48,459 nt of DNA from Acidobacteriaceae bacterium (GCA_025356095.1 JANXUR010000081.1:1-48459), one strand, 5' to 3'. Positions 7,247-15,568 are shown, counted from the first letter of the stretch. Translations and numbers: made by a program. Notes: generated by a model not told the origin, from the sequence alone.

Positions 7247-7927
7247 TCAAATCGCATTACACAAAGTGAGAATGACAAATCTCGGCGCTTCGTAGAATTC
7301 TAGCCACCAGATCGATGAACTTGGACTGTCGTCACAGAGACGAAAAGAGTATCGCAGGACGCCTCCTTCAAGGCAGATTTCCCTTGATTGATCTTTGAGA
7401 TCTGGGAACTCATCTTCTGAGCTGTCAGCCGATGTAGGATCCACGAAACTCGTTGTAAACGAGACGTCACCAATCAGGAGGCGGCAGTGATACCAAAACA
7501 ACCCCCTGACGATCTTCTCTAGGACACGTTTGACGCGGCCCGCATCGAACTGCACCTCAGACCCAAATCCCAGGAATTGACCACTGTCATCGTAGAACGG
7601 CACACGTCTCGCAGCCTCCTGGATGTTAGCCGCCAGCATGTGACGCTGCACTTGTCCGCGACGATCTAGGCTTCGCTGGACTGGCCCCTTCCATATGCCG
7701 GTCGCCAGTTTATTTCGATAGGCCGCCAAGGCCACAATGCACTGGCGGAAGTACTCTTCGTCTAGCGACAGACCCAGATTGCAAGCCTTGTGTGTTGGCA
7801 GGGTGAGGAGGTTTTGCGGCAATTCCTGAGGATTGAACAATTGCCGCGGCACGACGTGATCCCTTGTGGTCCCGCCGGCGAGTAGCTTCTCGCAGATGTA
7901 GCACGACGTGGGCTCTGCTGACATCAT
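7247..7927 (-). CDS. HNH-type zinc-ribbon protein, possible nuclease
   Basis: A 226-residue protein with an N-terminal CYIC (C9, C12), then TTRDHVVPRQLF (D23-H24) and HKACN (H46-C49-N50). This is the order of a zinc-bound HNH/His-Me-finger motif. The remaining 150 residues (ending WWLEFYEAPRFVILTLCNAI) match nothing I recognise. The ribosome binding site AAGGAG sits within the 9-bp gap after the RNase HI stop, so it is coupled to that gene. Its base composition is visibly lower in GC than its neighbours, suggesting acquisition. It could be a stand-alone nuclease, a domesticated mobile-element nuclease, or a defence effector. Function is not established. Confidence 0.65.
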   Translation of the reverse strand: MMSAEPTSCYICEKLLAGGTTRDHVVPRQLFNPQELPQNLLTLPTHKACNLGLSLDEEYFRQCIVALAAYRNKLATGIWKGPVQRSLDRRGQVQRHMLAANIQEAARRVPFYDDSGQFLGFGSEVQFDAGRVKRVLEKIVRGLFWYHCRLLIGDVSFTTSFVDPTSADSSEDEFPDLKDQSREICLEGGVLRYSFRLCDDSPSSSIWWLEFYEAPRFVILTLCNAI

Positions 7928-7936
7928 GTCTCCTTG

Positions 7937-8491
7937 CTACTTCTTCATTCCTCGATCCATCGCGGCGTTGGCTAGGCCATCAGCAACGCGGTTCTCGCCG
8001 CGTAGCACGTGGCGAATCTTAAACCAGTCCAGCCGCTTCACCATCGCCGTTGCTTCGGTGTACAGTTCCTTCAGCACCGGATGCTTCACCTTATAGATGC
8101 CGTTCACCTGCTTCACCATCAGCTCGCTGTCACTGACCACTTCCAGCGCGCTGCATTTGTGTTCGAGCGCATAACGCAGCGCCGCCAGCAGGCCGGAGTA
8201 TTCCGCGAAGTTGTTGGTCTGGTGGCCCAGATACTCACTAAGGTCAGCGACCTTGGCGGCAGTTTCGTCGCGCACGGCGACGCCGAATCCGGCAGGCCCG
8301 GGATTGCCGCGCGCGCCGCCATCAATAAACGCAACCCAATGTTGCTTGGGCTTGTTGGCCAGCTTGCGGCCCAGCGGCGACAGCTTGAATGCCGGTGAGC
8401 CAGCCACGGGCTTGCTCTCGTCGCTCGTGCGGGGTGCAGAGCCGCCAAATAGGGTGCCGCTGAATTCGTCTTTCACGTATGCCTTTCGCAA
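7937..8491 (-). CDS. rnhA: RNase HI-type ribonuclease H
   Basis: The RNase H domain occupies about residues 50-180 of a 184-residue protein. Catalytic residues are D57 (FIDGGARGNPG), E97 (NNFAEY), D121 (SDSELMVKQ) and D171 (RVADGLAN). RNase HI hydrolyses the RNA strand of RNA-DNA hybrids in the cytoplasm. The GARGNPGPAG variant and the missing basic protrusion resemble the archaeal/Sto-type or bifunctional RNase H group more than E. coli RnhA. The N-terminal 45 residues look unstructured. The furthest start is TTG 8491; GTG 8476, preceded by AAAGG, is an equally good or better start. The HNH gene follows 9 bp after the stop. Confidence 0.88.
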   Translation of the reverse strand: MRKAYVKDEFSGTLFGGSAPRTSDESKPVAGSPAFKLSPLGRKLANKPKQHWVAFIDGGARGNPGPAGFGVAVRDETAAKVADLSEYLGHQTNNFAEYSGLLAALRYALEHKCSALEVVSDSELMVKQVNGIYKVKHPVLKELYTEATAMVKRLDWFKIRHVLRGENRVADGLANAAMDRGMKK

Positions 8492-8506
8492 GGTGGAACT
8501 CGCTTT

Positions 8507-8546
8507 TCTTGGTGTCTTAGTGTCTTAGTGTCTTGGTGTCTCAGCG
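8507..8546. repeat. 8-bp tandem repeat, about five units
   Basis: Units TCTTGGTG, TCTTAGTG, TCTTAGTG, TCTTGGTG and TCTCAGCG follow without gaps, between the RNase HI and ABC transporter genes. Positions 8575-8630 then hold degenerate AACTCG/GAAACTCG repeats. The type CACTAAGACACCAAGA is a simple repeat seen in various bacterial intergenic regions. Confidence 0.85.
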
Positions 8547-8611
8547 CCTCGGTGGGCGTTTCTGTGCTTCCCGAAGCTAGAAGCTCGAAACCAGTGGCTC
8601 GCAACTCGCAA

Positions 8612-9667
8612 CTAGAAACTCGAAATTTTAAAACTGCTCTCCGGGCATCGCAGCCAATGTCCTGATTCTACTTCTACCAGCTCGGGCAACTGCTCACCGC
8701 ACTTCGCCACGCGGATGCCACAGCGCGGCTCGAACGGACATCCTCTTTGCATCGCCTTCAGCCCCGGCACCGAACCTTCCATCGTCGCCAGCGGCTGGCC
8801 GCGCGGAGTGCGCATGGTAGGCACACTCGCCAGCAGTCCACGGGTGTAAGGATGCCGCGCCCCGGTAAACAACTGCTCGCGCGAGCCCATCTCTACAATG
8901 CAGCCCCCATACATTACGGCTACGCGATGGGCCACACGGCTCACCACAGCCAGGTCATGCGAGATGAACAGCATGGCCAAATTGTGTTTGGCCCGGAGCG
9001 CGGCGAGCAATTCCAGAATCTGCGCCTGAATGGTTACATCGAGTGCCGTGGTCGGCTCATCGGCAATCAGCAGGGCGGGCCGATTCACAATCGCCATGGC
9101 AATCATCACCCGTTGGCGCATGCCTCCACTGAGTTGATGCGGATAGTCGCGCGCCCGCCGTTCCGGCTCGGGCACCGCGACTTCGCGCAGTGCCTCGATC
9201 GCGCGCTCCAAAGCTTCCCGTTTTGAAAGCTTGCTGTGCGCCAGCACCGCTTCGGCCACTTGGTCGCCCACGCGCATCACCGGATTGAGCGCCGTCATCG
9301 GCTCTTGAAAAATCATGGCAATGCGACGGCCCCGCAGGGAGCGCAGGGCCTCACCAGCAAGGCCAGCGCGCCCAAGCAACTCTTGCGTCGGGCGTCCGTC
9401 ACCATCGCACAGTTTCACGCTGCCGCCGACTCTGCCTTCCGGTGGCAGCAGCCCCATCAGCGCCAGCGAGGTAACGCTCTTGCCCGAGCCGGATTCACCC
9501 ACCAGCCCCAGTACCTCGCCGGGAGCGATTGCGAAGCTTACGTCGCGCACGGCCGTAGCCACGTGCGCCACGTGCGCCACGTGCCGCGCGCCGCCCGGGG
9601 ACATCCCAGCCCCTCCGCTAAGCGGAAACTCCACCGTCAAATTGCGCACATCCAGCAACAGGCTCAC
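8612..9667 (-). CDS. Peptide/nickel-type ABC transporter ATPase (DppD/OppD family)
   Basis: A 351-residue ATPase that would energise di- or oligopeptide import at the inner membrane. It shows Walker A GESGSGKS (57-64), a Q-loop FQEP, the signature LSGGMRQRV, Walker [14 protein letters not shown] and the H-loop FISHD. The family's C-terminal extension is present, [11 protein letters not shown]...GCPFEPRC, with the cysteines that often bind an iron-sulfur cluster. No permease or solute-binding protein lies nearby, so it is an orphan subunit here. The start is GTG 9667. Residues 29-37 read HVAHVAHVA, encoded by a perfect triple 9-bp repeat (9558-9584) in the loop after the first strand. Confidence 0.9.
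   Translation of the reverse strand: MSLLLDVRNLTVEFPLSGGAGMSPGGARHVAHVAHVATAVRDVSFAIAPGEVLGLVGESGSGKSVTSLALMGLLPPEGRVGGSVKLCDGDGRPTQELLGRAGLAGEALRSLRGRRIAMIFQEPMTALNPVMRVGDQVAEAVLAHSKLSKREALERAIEALREVAVPEPERRARDYPHQLSGGMRQRVMIAMAIVNRPALLIADEPTTALDVTIQAQILELLAALRAKHNLAMLFISHDLAVVSRVAHRVAVMYGGCIVEMGSREQLFTGARHPYTRGLLASVPTMRTPRGQPLATMEGSVPGLKAMQRGCPFEPRCGIRVAKCGEQLPELVEVESGHWLRCPESSFKISSF
9558..9584. repeat. In-frame 9-bp tandem repeat (3 copies) inside the ABC ATPase gene
   Basis: GCCACGTGC is repeated three times exactly, adding HVA units to the protein. Unit changes would keep the frame and alter only loop length. Confidence 0.9.
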
Positions 9668-9900
9668 CGGGTCATCTTAACAACTTCAGCAGTAAGGGGC
9701 CGATGCGATTACACTTTGCGCGGCTGGGCTTAACGCTCAATGCGACGCTCCACTACCCAGAAACTACCCCAGCCCAGCTCCAGCCCAACCCCAACCCACC
9801 CCACGCGTCGGTTCCATTCGTCCATCCGCGCCCCCACCGTTGCTAGAATAGAGTGTCAACTCTGAACCGGAACTGATACCGAACCAGATTTACCATACCC

Positions 9901-10581
9901 ATGACTGAAACGCCTCAAACGCCCCAGACGCCCGAATCACCCGCCCAGACCAACTTCTACGTCACCCGCACCGGCCTGCCCATCACCATCGAGTTGCATT
10001 GGCCCTTTAAGCTTTCCGGCTCCGGAGCCGACTTTTGGGTGCTCCACGCCAACGTGGACTTAGTCAGCCAACCCGAGCTTAACGCATTCGTTTCCGTCAA
10101 CATGGCGGTGACGCTGCATGAGGCCCTGAATGGTGACGTGTCGCCGCAGCGTGTGGAATCGCCCGCCGTCAACGCCATCCGCAAAGAGGTGGACAACCAT
10201 CAGGTCGAGTTTCTCAAGTCCAGCAAGCTGATCCCTATTCCCTTTGGCAGCCGCCACTACAACATCAAGCGTGGCGAGTGGCAGTTTGGCGCGGTGCAAC
10301 CGGGCGACGCGGCCACGTTGCTCACCCGCACCGCCTATTGGCTTGGTAAATCCGGCCAGCGCGCTTGGATGGCCAACCCCGCCGACGCGCTCTACCTTGC
10401 CACAACGACTGAAGCGTTAATGGCGGAAGCGGGAACGCTCGCCGCCGCAGGCCTGATTGAACTGGAAGGCGAGTGGGCCACTGCCACCCCCGCGCTGCTG
10501 AACTCAGGCACCCAGATCGAAAGCGCCGCCGCCAAAGCTCTGGAAGAGTTACAACTCAAGCACGCCTACGAACGGGGATAA
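9901..10581 (+). CDS. Conserved-looking protein of unknown function
   Basis: A 226-residue soluble protein that I do not recognise. A Thr/Pro/Gln-rich N-terminus (TETPQTPQTPESP) precedes a compact domain with YVTRTGLPITIELHWPF and FWVLHANVDLV. It has no signal peptide, membrane segment or obvious catalytic motif. The C-terminal third is Ala/Glu-rich and helical (ALMAEAGTLAAAGLIELEGEW). Codon use and composition match its neighbours, so it is probably a real, resident gene. A strong terminator follows 19 bp after the stop. It stands alone, and nothing around it suggests a role. Confidence 0.75.
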   Translation: MTETPQTPQTPESPAQTNFYVTRTGLPITIELHWPFKLSGSGADFWVLHANVDLVSQPELNAFVSVNMAVTLHEALNGDVSPQRVESPAVNAIRKEVDNHQVEFLKSSKLIPIPFGSRHYNIKRGEWQFGAVQPGDAATLLTRTAYWLGKSGQRAWMANPADALYLATTTEALMAEAGTLAAAGLIELEGEWATATPALLNSGTQIESAAAKALEELQLKHAYERG

Positions 10582-10600
10582 GCTCGAACTCTCCACCCGA

Positions 10601-10632
10601 CAAAAAGGGCACCCGCATGGGTGCCCTTTTTG
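10601..10632. terminator. Bidirectional intrinsic terminator
   Basis: A perfect hairpin with a 13-bp stem, AAAAAGGGCACCC / GGGTGCCCTTTTT, and a GCAT loop. It is T-rich on both strands, placed between the convergent genes ending at 10581 and 10651. Confidence 0.95.
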
Positions 10633-10650
10633 CTGCGTGAAGCCTGCGGC

Positions 10651-11364
10651 CTACTTGATCTTTTCGATCACCGCATTCAGGCCGGTGCTGTCAAAAAGGT
10701 TGTTGCCGTTGGCGCCGTAACCCACTTCGAAGTCCAAGGTATTACCTACCTTCAGGGCAAAGGTCTTGCAGCTGAAGCTGGCAAACTTGGCACCGGTTGA
10801 GTAGTTAATCTGCGCCGTGTAAATGCTCACGTTGTTACGCACCAGAGCAACATCGCTGGTGGTACCCCCCTGATTGTCGTCGAGCGCATAGAACTGCCCG
10901 CACACCTGGTACGTGCCGACGAAAGGGGCTGTGAAGCGCACGACTGCATACTCGCCCGTCGGGCTGGGGCTCATCCCAAGTGCATGCGGGGGAATAGTCA
11001 CAGGGTATGGATAGGTAGCGGGTCCGGTGATCGCGATTGGATTCACGTTGTGCGCAATCGAGACAGTGCTGGTGCTCTGCCACCCCTTCACATCATTGCC
11101 CCAGCCGTACGGGGGCGCGACATAAATGAGAGGAGTGGTAATGGTCGCACACGTCGCACTGGTAACTGTCGCTTTGGAGCAATAAGTCCAAACGCCGCTC
11201 GGGTTGGTTGTATCGTTGAATTCCGAAGCCAGTTCCCACGAAGGGAAATTAGTAATGGGCGAGGGCGGGGCCTGCGCTACCATCTTTACCGGGCTCAGGG
11301 ACATCATTACAGCAAGGCTCGCCGCAGCGGCCATGCTGAAAAGGCGCGAATAGTTAGCTTTCAT
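10651..11364 (-). CDS. Secreted beta-sandwich protein of unknown function
   Basis: A 237-residue protein with a signal peptide (residues 1-31, ending MVAQA). The mature part is Ser/Thr/Asn/Tyr-rich. It contains WELASEFN...NPSGVWTYCS near the start and later a module, GEYAVVRFTAPFVGTYQVCGQF...TTSDVALVRN, ending in TLDFEVGYGANGNNLFDSTGL. This resembles a jelly-roll module found at the C-terminal end of some secreted and PEP-CTERM proteins, but no sorting signal is visible. Four or more cysteines may form disulfides. AGGAGA eight bases upstream supports ATG 11364. It ends at the bidirectional terminator. No enzyme activity can be assigned. Confidence 0.8.
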   Translation of the reverse strand: MKANYSRLFSMAAAASLAVMMSLSPVKMVAQAPPSPITNFPSWELASEFNDTTNPSGVWTYCSKATVTSATCATITTPLIYVAPPYGWGNDVKGWQSTSTVSIAHNVNPIAITGPATYPYPVTIPPHALGMSPSPTGEYAVVRFTAPFVGTYQVCGQFYALDDNQGGTTSDVALVRNNVSIYTAQINYSTGAKFASFSCKTFALKVGNTLDFEVGYGANGNNLFDSTGLNAVIEKIK

Positions 11365-11680
11365 CTCGGTTCTCCTGTTAGTGCGATTTTGTTTTGCTGA
11401 GTGCTCACAGGACCGAGAGTCTGAGTGCCCGATGAGAGGAACTGCCTCTCGGTCACTGCCCTATATTGCACGTGCCGCGCCAAACGTATAACTGCCACCG
11501 ATTACCCGTGCAGACTTATATGTAAGTAGTAGGTTTTGCAGGATGTTACAGAGTGGGCGGCACACGCGAAACTAGCGTGGACCGAGCGGTTACTGCTTGC
11601 AAGCAACTCACTTACAAGATAGACACAGGGGTCAAGACTACCCGTTCGGATAGACCCCATAAGAGTACGCACCAGTAAGA
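11365..11680. other. Intergenic region upstream of the 11364 secreted-protein gene
   Basis: I see no gene. Together with the terminator at 11681-11702 it fills the gap to the M23 peptidase gene. The sequence is less GC-rich than its surroundings and probably holds the promoter of the secreted-protein gene. No motif is clear enough to name. Confidence 0.45.
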
Positions 11681-11702
11681 AGGGCACCCTCGCGGGTGCC
11701 CT
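11681..11702 (-). terminator. Probable terminator of the M23 peptidase gene
   Basis: AGGGCACCC-TCGC-GGGTGCCCT forms a perfect 9-bp stem, followed on the minus strand by TCTTAC. It lies 28 bp after the peptidase stop. Its stem is the same sequence as that of the terminator at 10601-10632. Confidence 0.7.
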
Positions 11703-11730
11703 GTTCATGATGCCTCAATCAACCTTGCGC

Positions 11731-12636
11731 TTACCCGGCAAACCCCGTGCCGCTCTCTACAAACGTGGTCCGCAGATACTTATAGGGATTCACCGGGATA
11801 TCGTGGATGCGGACTTCATAGTGCAGATGCGGCCCCGTGGAGCGGCCGCTGGAGCCGGAGTACCCAATCGTTTCGCCGCGATGCACCGGCTGGCCGGGAT
11901 GCACCACAAACGCGGAAAGGTGTCCGTAGCGGGTGGTGATTCCGTTGCCATGGTCAATGGAAACGCAGCGGCCATAACCACCGGTAAACTCGGCTTCTGC
12001 AATCACACCATCGGCGGCTGCAATGACTCGCGTGCCGATCGGTACACTAATGTCCACGCCACGATGGAAGGCACCTTCTCCACTAAACGGATCTTCGCGC
12101 TGCCCAAACGAGCCGGTCAGCGAACCTTCCACCGGCCACAGTGCGGGTACTGACGACGCCCTCATCCAATCGGCCAGCGTTGCGTTGCGAATGCCAAGGC
12201 CGATGCCGAGCGTGGTCGCTCCGCTCATCGCCGTATATTTAAGGGCTTGAAAGCGCTGAAGGGAGGAGGCGACTTGCTCATCTTGCAATTGCGGTGCGGT
12301 GGGTTGGGTCAAAATCGGTTCGGCTTTGAGCCCGTAAATCATCGAAATCTCGCCTGCCAGCGAACCCAGTGATGCCACTTGCTGATCCCGCTGCTGCGCC
12401 ACCTGCTCCAGTTGCGAATATCGGTTGCGGAGGTCTTCACGCTCGGTGCGCACTTCATTAAAGTGCGAAACCTTCTGCAACATACGTGTGTAGGAGCCGA
12501 CCATGCCGGTCAAGGTCAACAGACCAACCAGCAGTCCGACCGCAAAAATGTGGAAGTAGGGCAGAGGAATTGAGATCTTTTTTAGCTCACCCTGTTCGTC
12601 ACGGGCCACGAACAGAATGTAATATCGCTTTTGCAC
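11731..12636 (-). CDS. Membrane-anchored M23 (LytM-like) peptidase
   Basis: A 301-residue protein with a short cytoplasmic N-terminus, one membrane segment (about 28-48), a coiled coil (about 55-95) and a C-terminal LytM domain. Zinc ligands are H191 and D195 (FHRGVDI) and H272 of HLH; H239 and H270 complete the active site. All are present, so it should be an active peptidoglycan endopeptidase, or an activator of one, in the periplasm. Start is GTG 12636 with AGGGG upstream. The gene is divergent from thiL and ends at its own hairpin. Confidence 0.92.
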   Translation of the reverse strand: MQKRYYILFVARDEQGELKKISIPLPYFHIFAVGLLVGLLTLTGMVGSYTRMLQKVSHFNEVRTEREDLRNRYSQLEQVAQQRDQQVASLGSLAGEISMIYGLKAEPILTQPTAPQLQDEQVASSLQRFQALKYTAMSGATTLGIGLGIRNATLADWMRASSVPALWPVEGSLTGSFGQREDPFSGEGAFHRGVDISVPIGTRVIAAADGVIAEAEFTGGYGRCVSIDHGNGITTRYGHLSAFVVHPGQPVHRGETIGYSGSSGRSTGPHLHYEVRIHDIPVNPYKYLRTTFVESGTGFAG

Positions 12637-13061
12637 GGTGAACGCCCCTTAGCCAAAAATGTTCATGCCACTGGGCGCGAAGCCAGTTTCGTGTGGGTTT
12701 GCCAGATACGGATTCCCTTGGGAAATTCTGGGGGAGGCAAATCCGTGGGCTCCTTGTGCATACAGAGCGCCAGCGGCTACAAAAAATAGAATTCTTGAAT
12801 GACTGAGGCTACCAAACGAGGGATAACGTGTCAATGGCCAAAGGCGATCTTCGGCCCTAATGATTTTCCGTTTTCCCATCTCGGCACAGGGCATATATGC
12901 CAACTGCCAGAACTCATTTGTTAGCGGATATAGTGGAGGAACGCTATCCCATTGTTTTGCGGACTGGCTGCGGGGCAGGCTTACAGTTGCTGCGGAGCGG
13001 TTTTACAAACGTTGCGGCACAGTTCTGCGGCGGATTTGCTTGATAAGAAAGGTCTTTCGTA
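12637..13061. other. Divergent intergenic region (M23 peptidase / thiL)
   Basis: No supported gene. On the minus strand a frame at 12649-12903 would encode 84 residues with a hydrophobic stretch (RILFFVAAGALYAQG). It has no ribosome binding site and no recognisable domain, so I leave it as a possibility only. Promoters for both flanking genes must lie here. Confidence 0.4.
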
Positions 13062-14186
13062 GTGAAGCCTGAGCGCGAGTTGATTCGGAAAATTCGTGAA
13101 GCGGCGCAGGCCGGTGCCGGCAGTAGGCGGGCCTCCGGTGGGTCGGGTAAAGCGTCCGCAGCCACGCAGGCCGCGGGCTTTCTGCGCACGGGTATTGGCG
13201 ATGACTCCGCCGTGCTGCGCCCCCGGGCTGGCGAAGAACTGCTGGTCACCACTGACTTCTCAATCGAAGGCACACACTTTCGTCGCGACTGGCACCCGCC
13301 CGAAAGCGTGGGGCATCGCTGTCTGGCGCGCGGCCTCAGCGACATCGCTGCCATGGGCGGTCGCCCGCTGGTTTACTTTCTTTCTCTCGCCATCCCCGCC
13401 AATCTGCCATCACGCTGGCTCAATGGCTTTCTTAAGGGTATGTTCTCACTGGCTGACTGCGCTGGTGTGCAGCTCGCGGGCGGCGATACCTCCACTTCTC
13501 CACCTCCTTCGGGCCTGGTGGCCGACGTGATTGTGATCGGCGCAGTGCGCCGGGGTCGTGCCATTCTGCGCAGTGGTGCCCAACCCGGTGACCACCTCTA
13601 CATCACCGGCACTCTAGGAGGCTCGGCAGCGGTGTTGCATCGCCTAATCGCTAAGAACCTCGCTCTGACTACAGAATTAATTATAGGCGAAAAGAAAGCG
13701 AATGTCAAGCGCGCCCCGAATCCCAAGCCCCGCACGACGGACGCCAAGCATTTTTTCCCCCAGCCTCGCCTGCACGCAGGTCAAGCCATAGCCCGCTTCG
13801 CCACCTCTATGATTGACGTCAGCGACGGTCTTTCCACTGACTTGAGCCACCTGTGCGAGGAAAGCGCCGTGGCCACCGAGGTGGACTCGGCTGCGCTGCC
13901 CATCAGCCCGGGCGCGCAGCTCGACGAAGCCTTGCACGGCGGCGACGACTACGAGTTGCTATTTACCGCGCCCGCCAAAGCTCGTGTGCCGCAGCAAATA
14001 GATGGGGTCGCCGTCACCTGTATTGGACGAATGGTCGCCGCGAACCTGGGCCCGCCAATGACTCTGTTACTCAGCAACCGCAGGCTGCCGCTGAAAGCGC
14101 ATGGCTGGGAGCACTTCCGCAATCCGGCTCCGAAGAGTGACATTTCAAAGAGTGAAAATCCGGGAGTCGAAAATAGTGGCAACTGA
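13062..14186 (+). CDS. thiL: Thiamine-monophosphate kinase
   Basis: ThiL phosphorylates thiamine monophosphate to the active cofactor thiamine diphosphate. The 374-residue protein has the AIR-synthase-like fold signatures: GIGDDSAVL, VTTDFSIEGTHF, ARGLSDIAAMGGRP, LAGGDTS, SMIDVSDGLSTDL and LHGGDDYELLF. It is about 50 residues longer than E. coli ThiL. One addition is near the N-terminus (residues 18-40, Ala/Gly/Ser-rich) and one is mid-protein (about 207-240, basic, EKKANVKRAPNPKPR). Start is GTG 13062. Its end overlaps rsmG by 11 bases, indicating coupling. Confidence 0.93.
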   Translation: MKPERELIRKIREAAQAGAGSRRASGGSGKASAATQAAGFLRTGIGDDSAVLRPRAGEELLVTTDFSIEGTHFRRDWHPPESVGHRCLARGLSDIAAMGGRPLVYFLSLAIPANLPSRWLNGFLKGMFSLADCAGVQLAGGDTSTSPPPSGLVADVIVIGAVRRGRAILRSGAQPGDHLYITGTLGGSAAVLHRLIAKNLALTTELIIGEKKANVKRAPNPKPRTTDAKHFFPQPRLHAGQAIARFATSMIDVSDGLSTDLSHLCEESAVATEVDSAALPISPGAQLDEALHGGDDYELLFTAPAKARVPQQIDGVAVTCIGRMVAANLGPPMTLLLSNRRLPLKAHGWEHFRNPAPKSDISKSENPGVENSGN

Positions 14187-14862
14187 CTTCGAATTTACTG
14201 CGCGCTTGCTGGCTCCCTACATAGCCGCCTCGCCCGGGCCTGATAATTTGCGGCCGGAGATCGTAGGCGGGGTGGTAAGCCATTTGGATCTTTTGCAAAA
14301 GTGGAACGCACAGATCTCGTTGACCGCCATTAAAGGTGAGGGCGAGATTGTGATGCGGCATTTTGGCGAGTCGCTGTTTGCGGCGCGGGTATTGCTGCAC
14401 GGGGCGCAGTATGGGCGAAGTGTTGTGCGCTTTGCCGACCTAGGCTCCGGTGCAGGTTTTCCGGGGATGCCGCTAGCGCTCTATGCAGAATGGAGTGGTA
14501 TTACGCTGGATGCAACGCTAATCGAATCGAATCAGAAGAAGGCGACATTCTTACGCGAGGTGGCACGGGCGCTTACACTGCCGGGGGTGCGGGTGGCGGC
14601 GACGCGGGCAAGCACCTTCGGTGCTGGGGGTGCGGCCGCTGGCAGCTTTGATTTGGTGACGATGCGGGCGGTGGAACGGTTTGAAGAAGCGTTACCGGTG
14701 GCGGTGGCGCTGTGTGCGCCGGGTGGCAAACTAGGAATTCTGATCGGCGCTGCACAAATGGAGCGGGCGCGGGAGCTGGTTCCGAGTGTGGTGTGGGATA
14801 GTCCAGTGGCGATTCCGCAGTCGCGGGATCGGGTTCTGTTGGTAGGAAAAATAGGCAGATAG
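14176..14862 (+). CDS. rsmG: 16S rRNA (guanine527-N7)-methyltransferase
   Basis: RsmG (GidB) methylates G527 of 16S rRNA using S-adenosylmethionine. The SAM-binding motif is FADLGSGAGFPGMPLAL, followed by LIESNQKKATFLREV and TMRAVERFEE. The 228-residue length is close to the family norm. GTG 14176, preceded by GGGAG, fits best; upstream starts would lie inside thiL. In many bacteria rsmG neighbours parA and parB near the replication origin, as seen here. Confidence 0.93.
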   Translation: MATDFEFTARLLAPYIAASPGPDNLRPEIVGGVVSHLDLLQKWNAQISLTAIKGEGEIVMRHFGESLFAARVLLHGAQYGRSVVRFADLGSGAGFPGMPLALYAEWSGITLDATLIESNQKKATFLREVARALTLPGVRVAATRASTFGAGGAAAGSFDLVTMRAVERFEEALPVAVALCAPGGKLGILIGAAQMERARELVPSVVWDSPVAIPQSRDRVLLVGKIGR

Positions 14863-14878
14863 AGGGGTGGCAGCGGAA

Positions 14879-14894
14879 TGTTCCACGAGGAACA
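14879..14894. promoter_or_regulatory. parS site 1 (one mismatch)
   Basis: TGTTCCACGAGGAACA differs from the perfect palindrome TGTTCCACGTGGAACA at one central base. It lies 16 bp after the rsmG stop and is a likely ParB loading site. Confidence 0.8.
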
Positions 14895-15143
14895 TTCTGG
14901 CATAAGTTCCCACTTCTGTTGCGGTATTCATGGTTCTGCATCTGGTGGTGCTCCATTGCACGATATATATCGTTCGTTCCGCAAAGCCTACGCTCCACTT
15001 TGCGGATTTGTTGGCTAGAGTGGAATACGTCGGTGGCGGGGTTGCCTCTTTCCTTTAGTCTGAAAGTTCTTACCGCAAGTTGGCCTGATTTATATTCGGA
15101 TTCGGGTTCGACTTCGGATTCGGCTTCCGATTCATCGAGTGAG

Positions 15144-15159
15144 TGTTCCACGTGGAACA
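15144..15159. promoter_or_regulatory. parS site 2 (perfect palindrome)
   Basis: TGTTCCACGTGGAACA is a perfect 16-bp palindrome, and the symmetry extends three bases each side (15141-15162). It matches the chromosomal parS consensus closely and lies 409 bp ahead of parA. ParB should nucleate here. Confidence 0.93.
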
Positions 15160-15568
15160 CTCGAAGCCCCACCATCGCCCGGTACCCTCTACAGCAATCT
15201 TCTTTGGGTGCCCCGCATGAACGCTTAAGCCGCGCCGTTTGCGGTGCGCTGTATGGCGGAATGCAAACGGTACCGCCTGCAACAGGCCCAAACCAAAACT
15301 TCACGTCTACACCTCAAGATCGCAGAGAGCACGAATTTGGAGTGCGAGATTGATCTGAGGCATTTTATTTGTAGTGGCTTCGCCGTCGCCTGAGGATATT
15401 TCTGCCTACGGCACAGCACACTTGGGCCGCTTCTGCACAATATCCGCGCTTTCCACAATTTGCGCACAAGCACGCGAAGCGCTATCCTCGGCAGTCGCTG
15501 GCATAGTCGGTGGAATGCGTCCGCACCAATCGCAGCCAAAATGTTTCAGCCTCTTGCAAGGAGCTTTT

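Larger units (their letters stand above)
14863..15568. other. Intergenic centromere-like region between rsmG and parA
   Basis: About 700 bp with no credible gene; frames here are shadows. It contains two parS sites (listed separately), a CGATATATATCG palindrome at 14961-14972, and a run of TTCGGATTCGG-like direct repeats around 15097-15133. Near 15431-15470 TTCTGCACA, TTTCCACA and TTGCGCACA resemble degenerate DnaA boxes. The density of sites suggests the partition locus, possibly near the origin, but no true DnaA box cluster is visible. Confidence 0.55.

Noticed and set aside
11502-11708. 68-codon minus-strand frame between the secreted-protein and M23 genes.
   Set aside because: It overlaps the terminator hairpin, has no ribosome binding site and shows no recognisable motif.
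12649-12903. 84-codon minus-strand frame with a hydrophobic segment upstream of the M23 gene.
   Set aside because: No ribosome binding site, no domain and unremarkable composition; left as a note in the intergenic entry.
14919-15353. A 144-codon plus-strand frame in the parS gap.
   Set aside because: Ser/Asp repeats from TTCGGATTCGG DNA and no homology-like features; parS lies within it.
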